Source of the DNA: a bacterium HR08
GTDB lineage: Bacteria; Acidobacteriota; Blastocatellia; HR10
Length of the DNA: 45,938 bases
Direction of reading: 5' to 3'
NCBI GenBank assembly: GCA_002898775.1
Contig: BEHK01000004.1
Location: 1-45,938, forward strand
Each line of letters begins with the position of its first letter. Position 1 is the first letter of the stretch. Below are positions 34,488-42,578 of this stretch, piece by piece. Under the pieces are notes generated by a model. The model made no database searches. It was not told the DNA's origin and saw only the letters and a list, made by a program, of their open reading frames with translations. The position numbers and the translations under genes were made by a program.

Positions 34488-36476
34488 CTAAGGCTCCCGC
34501 AGCGGAGGCTCACCGCCGCTCGGTCCGCCGCGCGAGCGCCTCGCGCCGTTCGGAGCGAGAGCGCTCTCTCGTGTGGTCCCCTCGCGGCGCGTTGGATCCA
34601 TATCGCGTTCGAGGGCGAGCCGGACGCGTCGTGCTTTCTCGCTCCGCATCGTGGCGAGCGCACGCACGCACGCCCATCGGAACTCCAGATCGCTCGAGCG
34701 CGCGAACGCCTCCCGCAGCACATCCACGATCTCCGGCCCGGCCGCATCCGCGTGCATGTGGATGAACTCGACCGATGCGCGTAAGGCCGCGAGGTCTCGC
34801 TCTTCATCCAAGCGGAGGGATCCCCTCAAAGCCGCTTCCAACCGCGCGCGGTGAGAGGCCATCCGCCGCGCCAGGTCCAAGCGCGCGCGCAGCTCCGGCG
34901 TCAGCTCCTCTCGGTGCGTGTAGAGCCCGAGCGTCACGACGTGGGCGAGCGTGAAGAACGCGCGCGCCGCCCGCCCATGCATCAGGCGTCGGTATTCGCG
35001 CTGGCGATCTCGCTCCAGCCGACGGGCGAGCGCAGACGTTTCGGTCGCCGCGCGCACGAGCGCCTCATGCTGTCGTGCCGCGATCGCCGGTTGATAGCGG
35101 AGGGAATTCTCCACCACCACGGCGCGCGCCTTCTCCGCCTTGCGCGCGAGCGCAGCCTTCAATTGAGGGTCGAGTTGATCATCGGTCAGCAGCAGCGCGC
35201 TCAGCTCCGCGTGCGCCTTCAACCGGCTCGGCTGATTGAGGTCTATCCCTTTCTTCCGCGTCACGTAGTTCACCAGCGAGCGCGTGAGGAGATAGCTCAG
35301 GTCCCCATACGGGGAGAGATTGAGAAGGTATCGCGCCGAATCCGCGAGCATCTTCCCTGACGCATCGCGCGCCTTGACGTGAAGGGCGCTGCGGAAGTCG
35401 ACGAGCAGGATCGGGATCTTCGGGAAATCGAGGCCATACAGAGCCAGGGGGATCAACTCCACCGCGCGCGCCTCGGGATGCTCCGGCGTCACGCGCCGAT
35501 TCTCCCGATCCAGATAGATCGTCTTCGTATAGCCGGACCATCGCCGCAATCGCTCGTCCGTCCACGGGTTCTTGATGTTGAGGAATCGCTTGTCGAACGC
35601 GCGTCGTCCGACATGTTCCTGAAGCGCTTCTCGCGAGATCCAGAGCAAGGCGTGCGATGGCGGTTCTCCCGGCACGCCGAGCGGCTCGAAGATGAGACCC
35701 TCCTCCTCGGCGCGTTGCCGCAGAAAATCCCAATTCGTCGCCCGCCGCTCACGGCTCTTCTGCGCTTCGCGCAGGGTCAGCTCCGCCAGCGTCGGCTCTC
35801 GCAGAAAGGCGCCGAGCACGCTCTGCTGCGAGAGATAGGCCTTGATCCGCACGATCTCGCTCTCGGTCAGCGCGGAGGCTTCCCGCTGTTCGTAGAGGGA
35901 GAGAATCGCCAGTGCCTTGGCGATCTGCGCCTCGCGATATTCCTCCAGGTTCCGCTGTTTCGTTCGAGGCAGGGCGCGAAAGAGCCATCCCTTCGAGTCG
36001 AGGACAGCATTTTGAAGGATGAGCCGCGACGTCTTCTCCCAGAGCGGGCGTTTGGGATGGGCCAGATCCAGGGCGATCGGCGGTGGCGCATCGGCCTTCC
36101 GGCGCGTCGCCACCTGATGATAGAGGAAGGGGATCGCTGCGGCGATTCGCTGCTTGAGCGTCGGCGGAGCGTAGGTGTAAATCCACACGTAGCGCAGGAG
36201 ATCGTTCTCGCGATCGGCGTCCCCGAGCGTATCGCGCAGGACCGAGAGGATCGGGATCGGCGCCGGATGCTCCGGCGAATGGACGAAGAGCGTGATCAGC
36301 TCGGCGCCGAAATCGAGCGAGAGGCACGTCTCCGTGACGCGCGCCTCCGAGGTCGAACGCGCGCGCTCGACCGCCGCGCGCTGGTCTTGAGCAGGAGCAG
36401 CGAACGTCCGCCAAGCGCATATCGCCAGAATGAGAGACCCGAAGCATACGGCACCCTGAATCTGCGGTCTCCTCAT
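34488..36476 (-). CDS. Secreted protein of unknown function, 662 residues
   Basis: I do not recognise this family. A signal peptide (GAVCFGSLILAICAWRTFAA) is followed by a long helix-rich, Arg/Glu-rich protein with no catalytic motif I can name. The C-terminal third has short helical pairs (VDVLREAFARSSDLEFRWAC, VRALATMRSEKARRV) that resemble HEAT-type repeats. ATG 36476 has GGAGG 7 bases upstream. It is first in an operon with the phosphatase-like and permease genes, so it probably acts with them. Confidence 0.7.
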   Translation of the reverse strand: MRRPQIQGAVCFGSLILAICAWRTFAAPAQDQRAAVERARSTSEARVTETCLSLDFGAELITLFVHSPEHPAPIPILSVLRDTLGDADRENDLLRYVWIYTYAPPTLKQRIAAAIPFLYHQVATRRKADAPPPIALDLAHPKRPLWEKTSRLILQNAVLDSKGWLFRALPRTKQRNLEEYREAQIAKALAILSLYEQREASALTESEIVRIKAYLSQQSVLGAFLREPTLAELTLREAQKSRERRATNWDFLRQRAEEEGLIFEPLGVPGEPPSHALLWISREALQEHVGRRAFDKRFLNIKNPWTDERLRRWSGYTKTIYLDRENRRVTPEHPEARAVELIPLALYGLDFPKIPILLVDFRSALHVKARDASGKMLADSARYLLNLSPYGDLSYLLTRSLVNYVTRKKGIDLNQPSRLKAHAELSALLLTDDQLDPQLKAALARKAEKARAVVVENSLRYQPAIAARQHEALVRAATETSALARRLERDRQREYRRLMHGRAARAFFTLAHVVTLGLYTHREELTPELRARLDLARRMASHRARLEAALRGSLRLDEERDLAALRASVEFIHMHADAAGPEIVDVLREAFARSSDLEFRWACVRALATMRSEKARRVRLALERDMDPTRREGTTRESALAPNGARRSRGGPSGGEPPLREP

Positions 36477-36510
36477 CGCGCACCTCCACCGCTTCACGTC
36501 AAGGTGTTCA

Positions 36511-36540
36511 ATTCTAGTCGTCTCGAAAAGTGCGCGTCAA
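36511..36540 (-). promoter_or_regulatory. Promoter of the phosphatase/permease operon
   Basis: Reading the minus strand, TTGACG (36535-36540), 18 bases, then TAGAAT (36511-36516). The ATG at 36476 is 34 bases downstream. For the opposite direction, TATAGT at 36574-36579 could be the -10 of tRNA-Leu, but its -35 is poor. Confidence 0.6.
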
Positions 36541-36661
36541 TTCGCGCGCTTCCTCGCGTGCGCGCGCTTATGGTATAGTACCGGTGACCACGCGCGTCTG
36601 AGAGCCTCGGCCTCATGAGAGGCTCGCGCCGCGCGCGGCGTTGCCTCTGATGGGGAGAAGG

Positions 36662-36748
36662 GCCGGGGTGGCGGAACGGGTAGACGCTGGGGACTTAAAA
36701 TCCCCTGCCCGAAAGGGCGTGCGGGTTCGAGTCCCGCCCCCGGCACCA
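36662..36748 (+). tRNA. tRNA-Leu (anticodon UAA), CCA encoded
   Basis: The acceptor stem GCCGGGG pairs with CCCCGGC (36738-36744). The anticodon stem GGGGA / TCCCC frames the loop CTTAAAA, giving UAA at positions 34-36. The long variable arm TGCCCGAAAGGGCGTG and T-loop GGTTCGAGTCC are typical of tRNA-Leu. The 3' ACCA is encoded (36745-36748). Confidence 0.97.
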
Positions 36749-36859
36749 CATCGCCGAAATCAGGCTGAGGAGAAGATCCCCGAGCGAAGGGAGATGACCG
36801 TTCTCTCCCGGCTCGTGTCACCTGGAGCGCGCGGACCGATCAGCGCGACGCGCCTCCCG

Positions 36860-36910
36860 AGGTCTCAAGGGGGCAGCCTCCCTTCAGCGGGGAACGCCCC
36901 CCTGAGACCT
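36860..36910. terminator. Strong hairpin between tRNA-Leu and the mosaic exoprotein gene
   Basis: AGGTCTCAAGGGGGC (36860-36874) pairs with GCCCCCCTGAGACCT (36896-36910) at 14 of 15 positions, with a 21-base loop. It lies between convergent genes and can stop both transcripts. No T-run follows. Confidence 0.65.
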
Positions 36911-36917
36911 TCCGCCC

Positions 36918-39794
36918 TCACCGCTTGAGGACGAAGGTTCCGTCGCCTGCGTTCAGCAGCGTGAGCAACTGAGCGAACGGCGATCCGACCACGGCGATAT
37001 CCACTCGCCCATCGGCATTGAAATCGCCGACGGCGAGCGAGGTGGGATTGGCGAGCGTTCGCACGCTGCGCACGTTGCGGGCCGATCGCTCCTCTCCAAC
37101 TTCAATGACGGAGAGGCTGTTGCCGGAGAAGTTCGCCGTCGCGAGGTTCAGCGTCCCCGGCACGAATTCACCCATCACCAGGGCCATCGGTCCTTGCCCG
37201 ACCGAAAGATCCGTGCGGGCGAAAGTGAGCGATCCGGGCCGGGAGAGTAAGACCGAGATGGCATCATGCGCGAAGCTGGCTGCGGCGATGTCCGGTCGGC
37301 CATCCCGATTGAAGTCAGCGACGGTCACAGCCACCGGTCCCTCCCGCACCTGCAGACGCCGCGCTTCGGCAAATCCCCCCCGCCCGTTGCCCAGAAGCAG
37401 CGAGACGTCATTGGAGAGGAAGTTGGTCACGGCCAGATCGAGCACGCCGTCCAGATCGAGGTCGGTCGCCACGAGCGCGCTCGGTCCATGGCCGAAGATG
37501 GGGATGTTGAAGACTTCCGCGAATCGCCCATCCCCGCGCCCGAGCAAGATCGTGACGTTGTCCGAGCCGAAGTTGGCCACGGCCACATCCAAACGGCCGT
37601 CCCGATTGAAATCGGCCACGGCGAGCGAAGAGGGGTTGACGCCGCCGATCAGGAAGATGGAGGAGAGGCGGCTGAACGTCCCATCCCCATTGCCCAGGCC
37701 GACGGTGAGGGTGTTGGAGAGATAATCGGCCGTGATCCAGTCGGTCTTCCCATCGCCGTTGAAATCGCCGATGCCGAGGGCGATCGGACCGTCGCCGACG
37801 GTATAGGTGCGGAACCTTTGGAACGTCCCATCACCTTTGCTGAGGAAGGCGATGACTTGATTGAGCGCGAAGTCGGTGACCAGAAGCCCCGAGTTACCGA
37901 CCTGCGCCGTCTCCGACTCGTCCGCATCGGCGGCTGCTTGACCACTTGTGCTCAACAAGGAGAAGGAAGTGGCAGTCAGCGTCAGGTGGTTCGCGCATGA
38001 ACCCGTGGGCGTCGTTGGGCAGAAATCGCAGGCGTTGCGCACGCCGTCCCCATCCTCATCTGGACGCGGGCAGTCGGGACTTGAGCCCGTGCACGCTTCG
38101 TTCGCCGGGCAACTGTCTCCGGGGTGGCATGGCGTTCCCTGGGGTTTCAACGGATGGGTGCAGGAGCCGTTCTGGCACACGTCATCCGTACAGCTCTTAC
38201 CGTCGTCGGTGCAGGGAGTGTCGTTGGGCTTGGGGCTAAAGGATGTCTGGGACGTCTGTGGGTCGCAACGCTGACACTCATTATTCGGATTCGTCGCTCC
38301 GCTGTCGTAGCACGTTCCACCGACCAAGCACTTGCCCGACTGGATCGGATGGGTGCATTGGCCGTCGGAACAGACGTCATCGGTGCAAGGGAAATTATCC
38401 GAAGTGCAAGCGGTGCCGTCCCGTTTGTTCGGGTGGGTGCACTGGCCGCTGCCGTTGCACACGTCATTGGTGCACTCATTGCCATCATCGGTACAGGAGG
38501 TCTCAGAAGATTTGAACCGATTATCCGGACAGGTGGCGCTATTGCCCGTGCAGTACTCGGCCTCATCGCACTCGCCCGCCGCTTGACGACACACCGTGCC
38601 CGGAGACTTGAACGCATCCATGCACATGGTTGACGTTCCCGAACAGTGATCGTTCGCATCGTCGTCGCACAGCCCACCCTGCGACGTGCCGGTGCAGTGC
38701 TGGGTTGAAGAGGCAAACCGACAAGAGAGTGTGCAGCAAGACCCCTGTTGCCCATTATTCGATCCGAGGTCGCACTGCTCATTGCCTTTTACCAAACCAT
38801 CCCCGCAGATGGGCGAGCAAGAGCTCGGCTGCCCGCTGCAGTTCCAGCCGGGTTCGATCTGACAGGAAGCGGAACAGCCATCGTCGCCGTTCGTGTTTCC
38901 ATCATCGCACTGTTCGCCCGATTCGACGATGCCGTTGCCGCATTGGCCACCTCCCTCACAGGGAATAGTCACGGAGCCAACTGTGTCACTCTCAGAAGTG
39001 TCGAAATCCTTGCGTTCTGAAGGTTCATCGCCATTATCGAATGTATCTGCTCCATCGCCGCCAAACAATTCGTCATCTCCAAGGCCACCCTTGAGAAGAT
39101 CGTTGCCGTCGCCACCACGAAGGTTATCATTTCCGTTGCCTCCAGAGAGCCGATCATTGCCTCCCTGACCATCGAGACGATCTTGTCCATCGCCTCCCGT
39201 GAGGCAGTCGTCTCCGTTACCACCATCTATGTCGTCCTGCCCCCCTTCGCCATGGAGGGTATCGTTTCCATCGCCACCATCAATTCTGTCGTTGTCGCTA
39301 CCGCCGAAGATCGTATCGTTGCCGCCTTCGCCTCGAATATTGTCGTTGCCACCTTCGCCATAGATCGTGTCGTCGCCGTTGCCGCCCCAGATGTCATCGT
39401 TGCCGCTCCCACCGGAGATCCTATCGTTGCCACCATTGCCGTACAGATTGTCATTACCTCCTTCGCCATTAATCACATCATTCCCGCCACCGCCTCTGAT
39501 CGTATCGCTACCCCCGCCGCCATTGATAGTGAGATCGGCTGTTGAAGTGGAACAATCAATGTTGTCGTTGCCATTTGTGCCGGTGATCGTCGTGCCCGAG
39601 ATGGTGACCCCGAAGCTGACTGTGCAGCTCACGCTTTGCAGGGGACTTCCATCAGAGGGCTTCGTGAACAGCACCCAGGCAGCGGCTCCCAGCACCAGGG
39701 CGGTGAGAAGTGTTCGTTCGAGTTTAGGGTGTCGGCGCAGCCGACGGCGGCCGCGTCCGGCTCCCCACCGAATGAGCGGTTCACAGTGGAGCAT
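36918..39794 (-). CDS. Mosaic exoprotein: RTX repeats, cysteine-rich disintegrin-like region, FG-GAP propeller
   Basis: The 958-residue protein starts at ATG 39794 (AAAAGGAGAG upstream) with an N-terminal hydrophobic segment (TLLTALVLGAAAWVLF). Residues 70-250 are RTX calcium-binding nonapeptides (GGNDNIRGEGGNDTIFGG). Residues 279-600 form a Cys-rich region: an opening DUF4215-type box (CGNGIVESGEQCDDGN), then CRQAAGECDEAEYCTGNSAT, which matches the disintegrin cysteine pattern, and several CTDD-x-CTHP repeats. Residues 615-958 hold about seven FG-GAP blades (VADFNRDGRLDVAVANFG). It is probably a secreted calcium-dependent adhesin. Base composition of the RTX part is lower in GC than its neighbours. 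Confidence 0.88.
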   Translation of the reverse strand: MLHCEPLIRWGAGRGRRRLRRHPKLERTLLTALVLGAAAWVLFTKPSDGSPLQSVSCTVSFGVTISGTTITGTNGNDNIDCSTSTADLTINGGGGSDTIRGGGGNDVINGEGGNDNLYGNGGNDRISGGSGNDDIWGGNGDDTIYGEGGNDNIRGEGGNDTIFGGSDNDRIDGGDGNDTLHGEGGQDDIDGGNGDDCLTGGDGQDRLDGQGGNDRLSGGNGNDNLRGGDGNDLLKGGLGDDELFGGDGADTFDNGDEPSERKDFDTSESDTVGSVTIPCEGGGQCGNGIVESGEQCDDGNTNGDDGCSASCQIEPGWNCSGQPSSCSPICGDGLVKGNEQCDLGSNNGQQGSCCTLSCRFASSTQHCTGTSQGGLCDDDANDHCSGTSTMCMDAFKSPGTVCRQAAGECDEAEYCTGNSATCPDNRFKSSETSCTDDGNECTNDVCNGSGQCTHPNKRDGTACTSDNFPCTDDVCSDGQCTHPIQSGKCLVGGTCYDSGATNPNNECQRCDPQTSQTSFSPKPNDTPCTDDGKSCTDDVCQNGSCTHPLKPQGTPCHPGDSCPANEACTGSSPDCPRPDEDGDGVRNACDFCPTTPTGSCANHLTLTATSFSLLSTSGQAAADADESETAQVGNSGLLVTDFALNQVIAFLSKGDGTFQRFRTYTVGDGPIALGIGDFNGDGKTDWITADYLSNTLTVGLGNGDGTFSRLSSIFLIGGVNPSSLAVADFNRDGRLDVAVANFGSDNVTILLGRGDGRFAEVFNIPIFGHGPSALVATDLDLDGVLDLAVTNFLSNDVSLLLGNGRGGFAEARRLQVREGPVAVTVADFNRDGRPDIAAASFAHDAISVLLSRPGSLTFARTDLSVGQGPMALVMGEFVPGTLNLATANFSGNSLSVIEVGEERSARNVRSVRTLANPTSLAVGDFNADGRVDIAVVGSPFAQLLTLLNAGDGTFVLKR

Positions 39795-39938
39795 AACTCT
39801 CCTTTTCAAGATCTTTGAGGGGTCGAGGAAGATTCACCGAGAGGAGGCAAATATACGGACAGCCATGAATCAGCAGATCCTCAAGAAGCTCATCTTCCCC
39901 ATCCTCCTGGGCCTATCTACTCCATTTGGCCCAGCGTC

Positions 39939-39966
39939 ATTATACGCCAAGGGCCTGAAAAGTCAA
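39939..39966 (-). promoter_or_regulatory. Promoter of the mosaic exoprotein gene
   Basis: Reading the minus strand, TTGACT (39961-39966), 16 bases, then a perfect TATAAT (39939-39944). The predicted leader to ATG 39794 is about 138 bases, long enough to hold regulation. Confidence 0.65.
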
Positions 39967-40013
39967 GGGGAATGTATCCGTCCGATCGCGATATAGCCTG
40001 CGGAGCAGGCGTG

Positions 40014-40240
40014 CGAATGTAGCCCAGGGCGAGCGTGAGCGAGCCTCAGGATAACGGCGTCACGATCATTCCCCAAGCCCCTGAAGGGGGTGGCCCACCG
40101 GCACGATCGCACGCCGTATTCATCCCGACGACCTCACGATGGGCCTCCACATGGGCCGCCCGCGTGCGCGGGCTCATCTGCGGAATCGGGGTGGGTCTCA
40201 CAACGTGGGTTCGCTCGTGCTCGCTCGGGGCTAGACTCGA
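40014..40240 (+). repeat. MITE/REP-like element, copy B
   Basis: This is the partner of copy A (30432-30650). Left end CGAATGTAGCCCAGGGCGAG and right end GCTCGGGGCTAGACTCG are imperfect inverted repeats. The identical blocks are CATTCCCCAAGCCCC (40067-40081) and 23 bases at 40152-40174, again with 70 bases between. Flank divergence suggests an old insertion. There is no transposase in the window. Confidence 0.75.
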
Positions 40241-40278
40241 ACGCGCGCGTACAGGGGCTCACGTAAGGAGGGGCAGTT

Positions 40279-40302
40279 CGCCTCCGGCAGAAGCCGGAGG
40301 CG
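40279..40302 (-). terminator. Hairpin after the aminotransferase gene
   Basis: A perfect 10-base stem CGCCTCCGGC / GCCGGAGGCG with the loop AGAA lies 34 bases past the stop of the minus-strand aminotransferase gene. It is terminator-like but lacks a T-run. Confidence 0.5.
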
Positions 40303-40335
40303 GTTCGGGTGCAGGCCTCTGCAGGCACGCTCGGG

Positions 40336-41682
40336 CTAACGGGCGGCTTTGGCGCTTGTGAGCGCTTCCTCGAAGGCGTGTACGGCGAAGTCCACCTGTT
40401 CGGCATCTACGACAAGGGGCGGAGAAAAGCGGATGGCCGTCTCCCCGCAGCCCAACAGCACGAGCCCGCGCCGGAAGCATTCTTGAATGATGCGGTCGCG
40501 CAGCGCGACATCCGGGGCGAGCGTTTGCCGGTCGCGCACGATCTCGACGCCGATCATCAAACCCAGACCGCGGACGTCGGCGATACAGTCGGCGTGACGC
40601 TCGGCGACCTGCTGGAGTCCGCGCTTCAAGCGTTCCCCCATCAGGCGCGCGTTCTCGATGAGTCCGTTCTCCAGCAGCTCGAACGTGGCCAATGCGGCGG
40701 CGATGGCGACCGGATTTCCACCGAAGGTCGAAGCGTGCGCCCCCGCGTGCCAGTCCATCAGCTCGGCGCGCGCAACTGTGAGCCCAAGCGGCAGTCCCGA
40801 GGCGATGCCCTTGGCGATGGTCATGATGTCCGGCACGAAATCGAAGTGCTCGCAGGCCCACATCCGGCCCGTGCGTCCCATCCCCGATTGCACCTCATCG
40901 GCGATGATGAGCAGACCGTATTTCTCGCGCAGACGGTTCAACCCCTCGAAGAAGCTGCGCGGGGGGACGATGTATCCGCCTTCTCCCTGAATCGGTTCGA
41001 TGACGATGGCGGCGACCTCCTCAGGGGGGACGGCTGTTTTGAAGACGACCTCCTCGATGAAGCGGATACATGCCTGTCCGACGTCTTCCCCGTCGGTCTT
41101 GTAGGGGAATCGAAGGGGATTCGGGTACGGCACATGGGTGACATCAAGGAGCTGGCGCCCGAAGCCGCGTCGTTGCGTCGCCTTGCTGCAGGTCAGGGAG
41201 AGCGCGCCGAGCGTGCGTCCGTGAAATGCGCCGTAGAAGGCGATGAACTTATCGCGGCGGGTGGCGTAGCGAGCGACCTTCAAGGCGCCCTCGATGGCTT
41301 CCGCTCCGGAATTCCCGAAGTGCACCCGCTTGGGGAAGTCGCCCGGGGTCACCTGCTGCAGCTTCTCCGCCAGCTGGACAAGCTGCGGGTAGTAATAATC
41401 GGCCGAGGCCAGGTGGATGAATTCCGCGGCTTGCCGCGCGATGGCTTCCACGACCTTCGGATGCGCGTGGCCCGTATTGCAGACGGCGACGCCCGCGTTG
41501 AAGTCGAGGAAGTAATTCCCATCCACGTCTTCGATGATGGCGCCGAACCCGCGCCGAATGACCAGCGGATACGGCCGCGTGTAGGAGGGCGAGACATATC
41601 GCGCATCCTTCTCCACGATCTCCCGCGCCTTCGGCCCCGGGAGTTCGGTCTTGATCTGCGGCAGTTTGACGGCTATTTCCAT
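40336..41682 (-). CDS. Class III pyridoxal-phosphate aminotransferase (GabT/acetylornithine type)
   Basis: The 448-residue protein has the class III fold. IIEDVDGNYFLDFNAGVAVC lies in the N-terminal part, the cofactor-binding HFGNSGAEAIEGALKVARYA follows, then AFYGAFHGRTLGALSLT, DEVQSGMGRTGRMWACEHF (Asp binding the ring nitrogen) and IMTIAKGIASGLPLG with the Schiff-base Lys. The family includes 4-aminobutyrate and acetylornithine aminotransferases and archaeal basic-amino-acid forms; I cannot choose the substrate. AAGGAGG lies 6 bases before ATG 41682. No operon partner is visible; it is divergent from the holin-like operon. Confidence 0.92.
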   Translation of the reverse strand: MEIAVKLPQIKTELPGPKAREIVEKDARYVSPSYTRPYPLVIRRGFGAIIEDVDGNYFLDFNAGVAVCNTGHAHPKVVEAIARQAAEFIHLASADYYYPQLVQLAEKLQQVTPGDFPKRVHFGNSGAEAIEGALKVARYATRRDKFIAFYGAFHGRTLGALSLTCSKATQRRGFGRQLLDVTHVPYPNPLRFPYKTDGEDVGQACIRFIEEVVFKTAVPPEEVAAIVIEPIQGEGGYIVPPRSFFEGLNRLREKYGLLIIADEVQSGMGRTGRMWACEHFDFVPDIMTIAKGIASGLPLGLTVARAELMDWHAGAHASTFGGNPVAIAAALATFELLENGLIENARLMGERLKRGLQQVAERHADCIADVRGLGLMIGVEIVRDRQTLAPDVALRDRIIQECFRRGLVLLGCGETAIRFSPPLVVDAEQVDFAVHAFEEALTSAKAAR

Positions 41683-41830
41683 AGGCGCCTCCTTGTGGGA
41701 AGAAGAGATCATCTGAGGGGGCGAGGCTTCATCGCCGGAAGAGGCCGAAGCGGCCTCACCCGGCGAACAAGTTCGTTCGCTGCATCGTCGGCGTGAACTT
41801 ATGCGCGAACGCTTCCATAGTGCGAACGTC

Positions 41831-41860
41831 ATCTTACACGATCGCCCTGTCCATTGGCAA
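41831..41860 (-). promoter_or_regulatory. Candidate promoter of the aminotransferase gene
   Basis: Reading the minus strand, TTGCCA (41855-41860), 18 bases, then TAAGAT (41831-41836). Around it the motif GCGAAC or its complement GTTCGC appears at 41775-41780, 41805-41810 and 41822-41827, and a palindrome CGAACAAGTTCG sits at 41764-41775. These could be operator sites. Confidence 0.45.
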
Positions 41861-41872
41861 CGCGGGAGGCGC

Positions 41873-41903
41873 TTGACAGGCCCGCGGGCCATGGTGCTAT
41901 GGT
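41873..41903 (+). promoter_or_regulatory. Candidate promoter of the holin-like/AtuA/hydratase operon
   Basis: A perfect TTGACA (41873-41878) is followed by 19 bases and TATGGT (41898-41903), so the spacing is longer than ideal. The ATG at 41962 is 58 bases downstream. Better -10 candidates were not seen. Confidence 0.35.
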
Positions 41904-41961
41904 AGCGACCGGCGGGAGGGGGGTATGGTCCTCCCGCGATTTCGCAGACGAGGAGGGAGGG

Positions 41962-42219
41962 ATGCGGCTTCATGTGAGGGCGTTCGGTCTGGCTGTTGGT
42001 CTGGTGTGGGGGCTTGTGATCCTCGGCGTGAGCCTTCTGGTCGCGCTCAAGGGCGCGGGGGGTGAGCATCTCAGTCGCCTGGGCTTGCTCTATCCCGGCT
42101 ATCGCGTGACCTATTGGGGGAGCGTGATTGGATTCGCCTGGAGCGTGATTTACGGGTTCATCGCAGGGGCTCTTCTGGCCTGGGTGTATAATAAGCTGTC
42201 GGGAGCGCAACGGCGATGA
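41962..42219 (+). CDS. Small two-span membrane protein (bacterial holin-like family)
   Basis: The 85-residue protein has two hydrophobic helices (AFGLAVGLVWGLVILGVSLL and FAWSVIYGFIAGALLAWVYN) separated by a short loop with LSRLGLLYPGYRVTYWGSVI. This resembles a family often labelled bacteriophage holin in databases, which occurs outside phages and has no proven holin activity. GAGGAGGGAGGG precedes ATG 41962. It overlaps the AtuA-like gene by 4 bases, so it is the first gene of that operon. Confidence 0.75.
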   Translation: MRLHVRAFGLAVGLVWGLVILGVSLLVALKGAGGEHLSRLGLLYPGYRVTYWGSVIGFAWSVIYGFIAGALLAWVYNKLSGAQRR

Positions 42220-42578
42220 AGGTTCCGCTCGCCAAATTGGCGCACGCGCGTTCGGGCGACAAGGGGGATACGGTGAATATCGGCCTGATCGCCTACAGGC
42301 CCGAATACTATCCGATCCTCGTCGAGCAGGTCACGGCCGAGCGCGTGCAGGAGCATTTTCGTGGTCTCTGTCGCGGTCCGGTGGAACGGTTCGAGTTGCC
42401 GAACCTGGGGGCGCTCAATTTCCTCCTGCACCAGGCGCTGGGCGGAGGGGGGACCATATCGCTGCGGCTCGATGCGCAGGGGAAGACGTTGAGCGCGGCC
42501 CTGCTGCGGATGGAGATCGAGGTGGACGATGAGCAAGCGCGTCGCTTGGGAATCCTCACGGAGGGAGGGGAATCATGA
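42216..42578 (+). CDS. AtuA-like C-terminal domain protein
   Basis: The 120-residue protein matches the C-terminal ferredoxin-fold domain of AtuA, here stand-alone: LAHARSGDKGDTVNIGLIAY, then AERVQEHFRGLCRGPVERFE, LPNLGALNFLLHQALGGGGT and SLRLDAQGKTLSAALLRMEI. In bacteria AtuA belongs to terpene or leucine catabolism clusters, and similar stand-alone pieces sit beside acyl-CoA genes. The stop overlaps the next ATG, so it is coupled to the enoyl-CoA hydratase gene and both probably act on acyl-CoA breakdown. The reaction is unknown. Confidence 0.88.
   Translation: MKVPLAKLAHARSGDKGDTVNIGLIAYRPEYYPILVEQVTAERVQEHFRGLCRGPVERFELPNLGALNFLLHQALGGGGTISLRLDAQGKTLSAALLRMEIEVDDEQARRLGILTEGGES

Larger units (their letters stand above)
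39795..40335. other. Gene-free stretch: exoprotein leader, repeat copy B, hairpin
   Basis: These 540 bases hold the exoprotein leader and its promoter (39939-39966), repeat copy B (40014-40240), and a hairpin near the end of the aminotransferase gene (40279-40302). I see no coding gene. The leader has short frames only, such as a 10-codon frame starting at 39866 (minus strand). Confidence 0.6.

Noticed and set aside
36662-36748. Integration site at tRNA-Leu with an island next to it
   Set aside because: No integrase and no repeated tRNA 3' end were found in the window.
41962-42219. Prophage, on the basis of the holin-like protein
   Set aside because: No other phage gene is nearby and the protein family occurs in ordinary genomes. 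It overlaps a metabolic operon.
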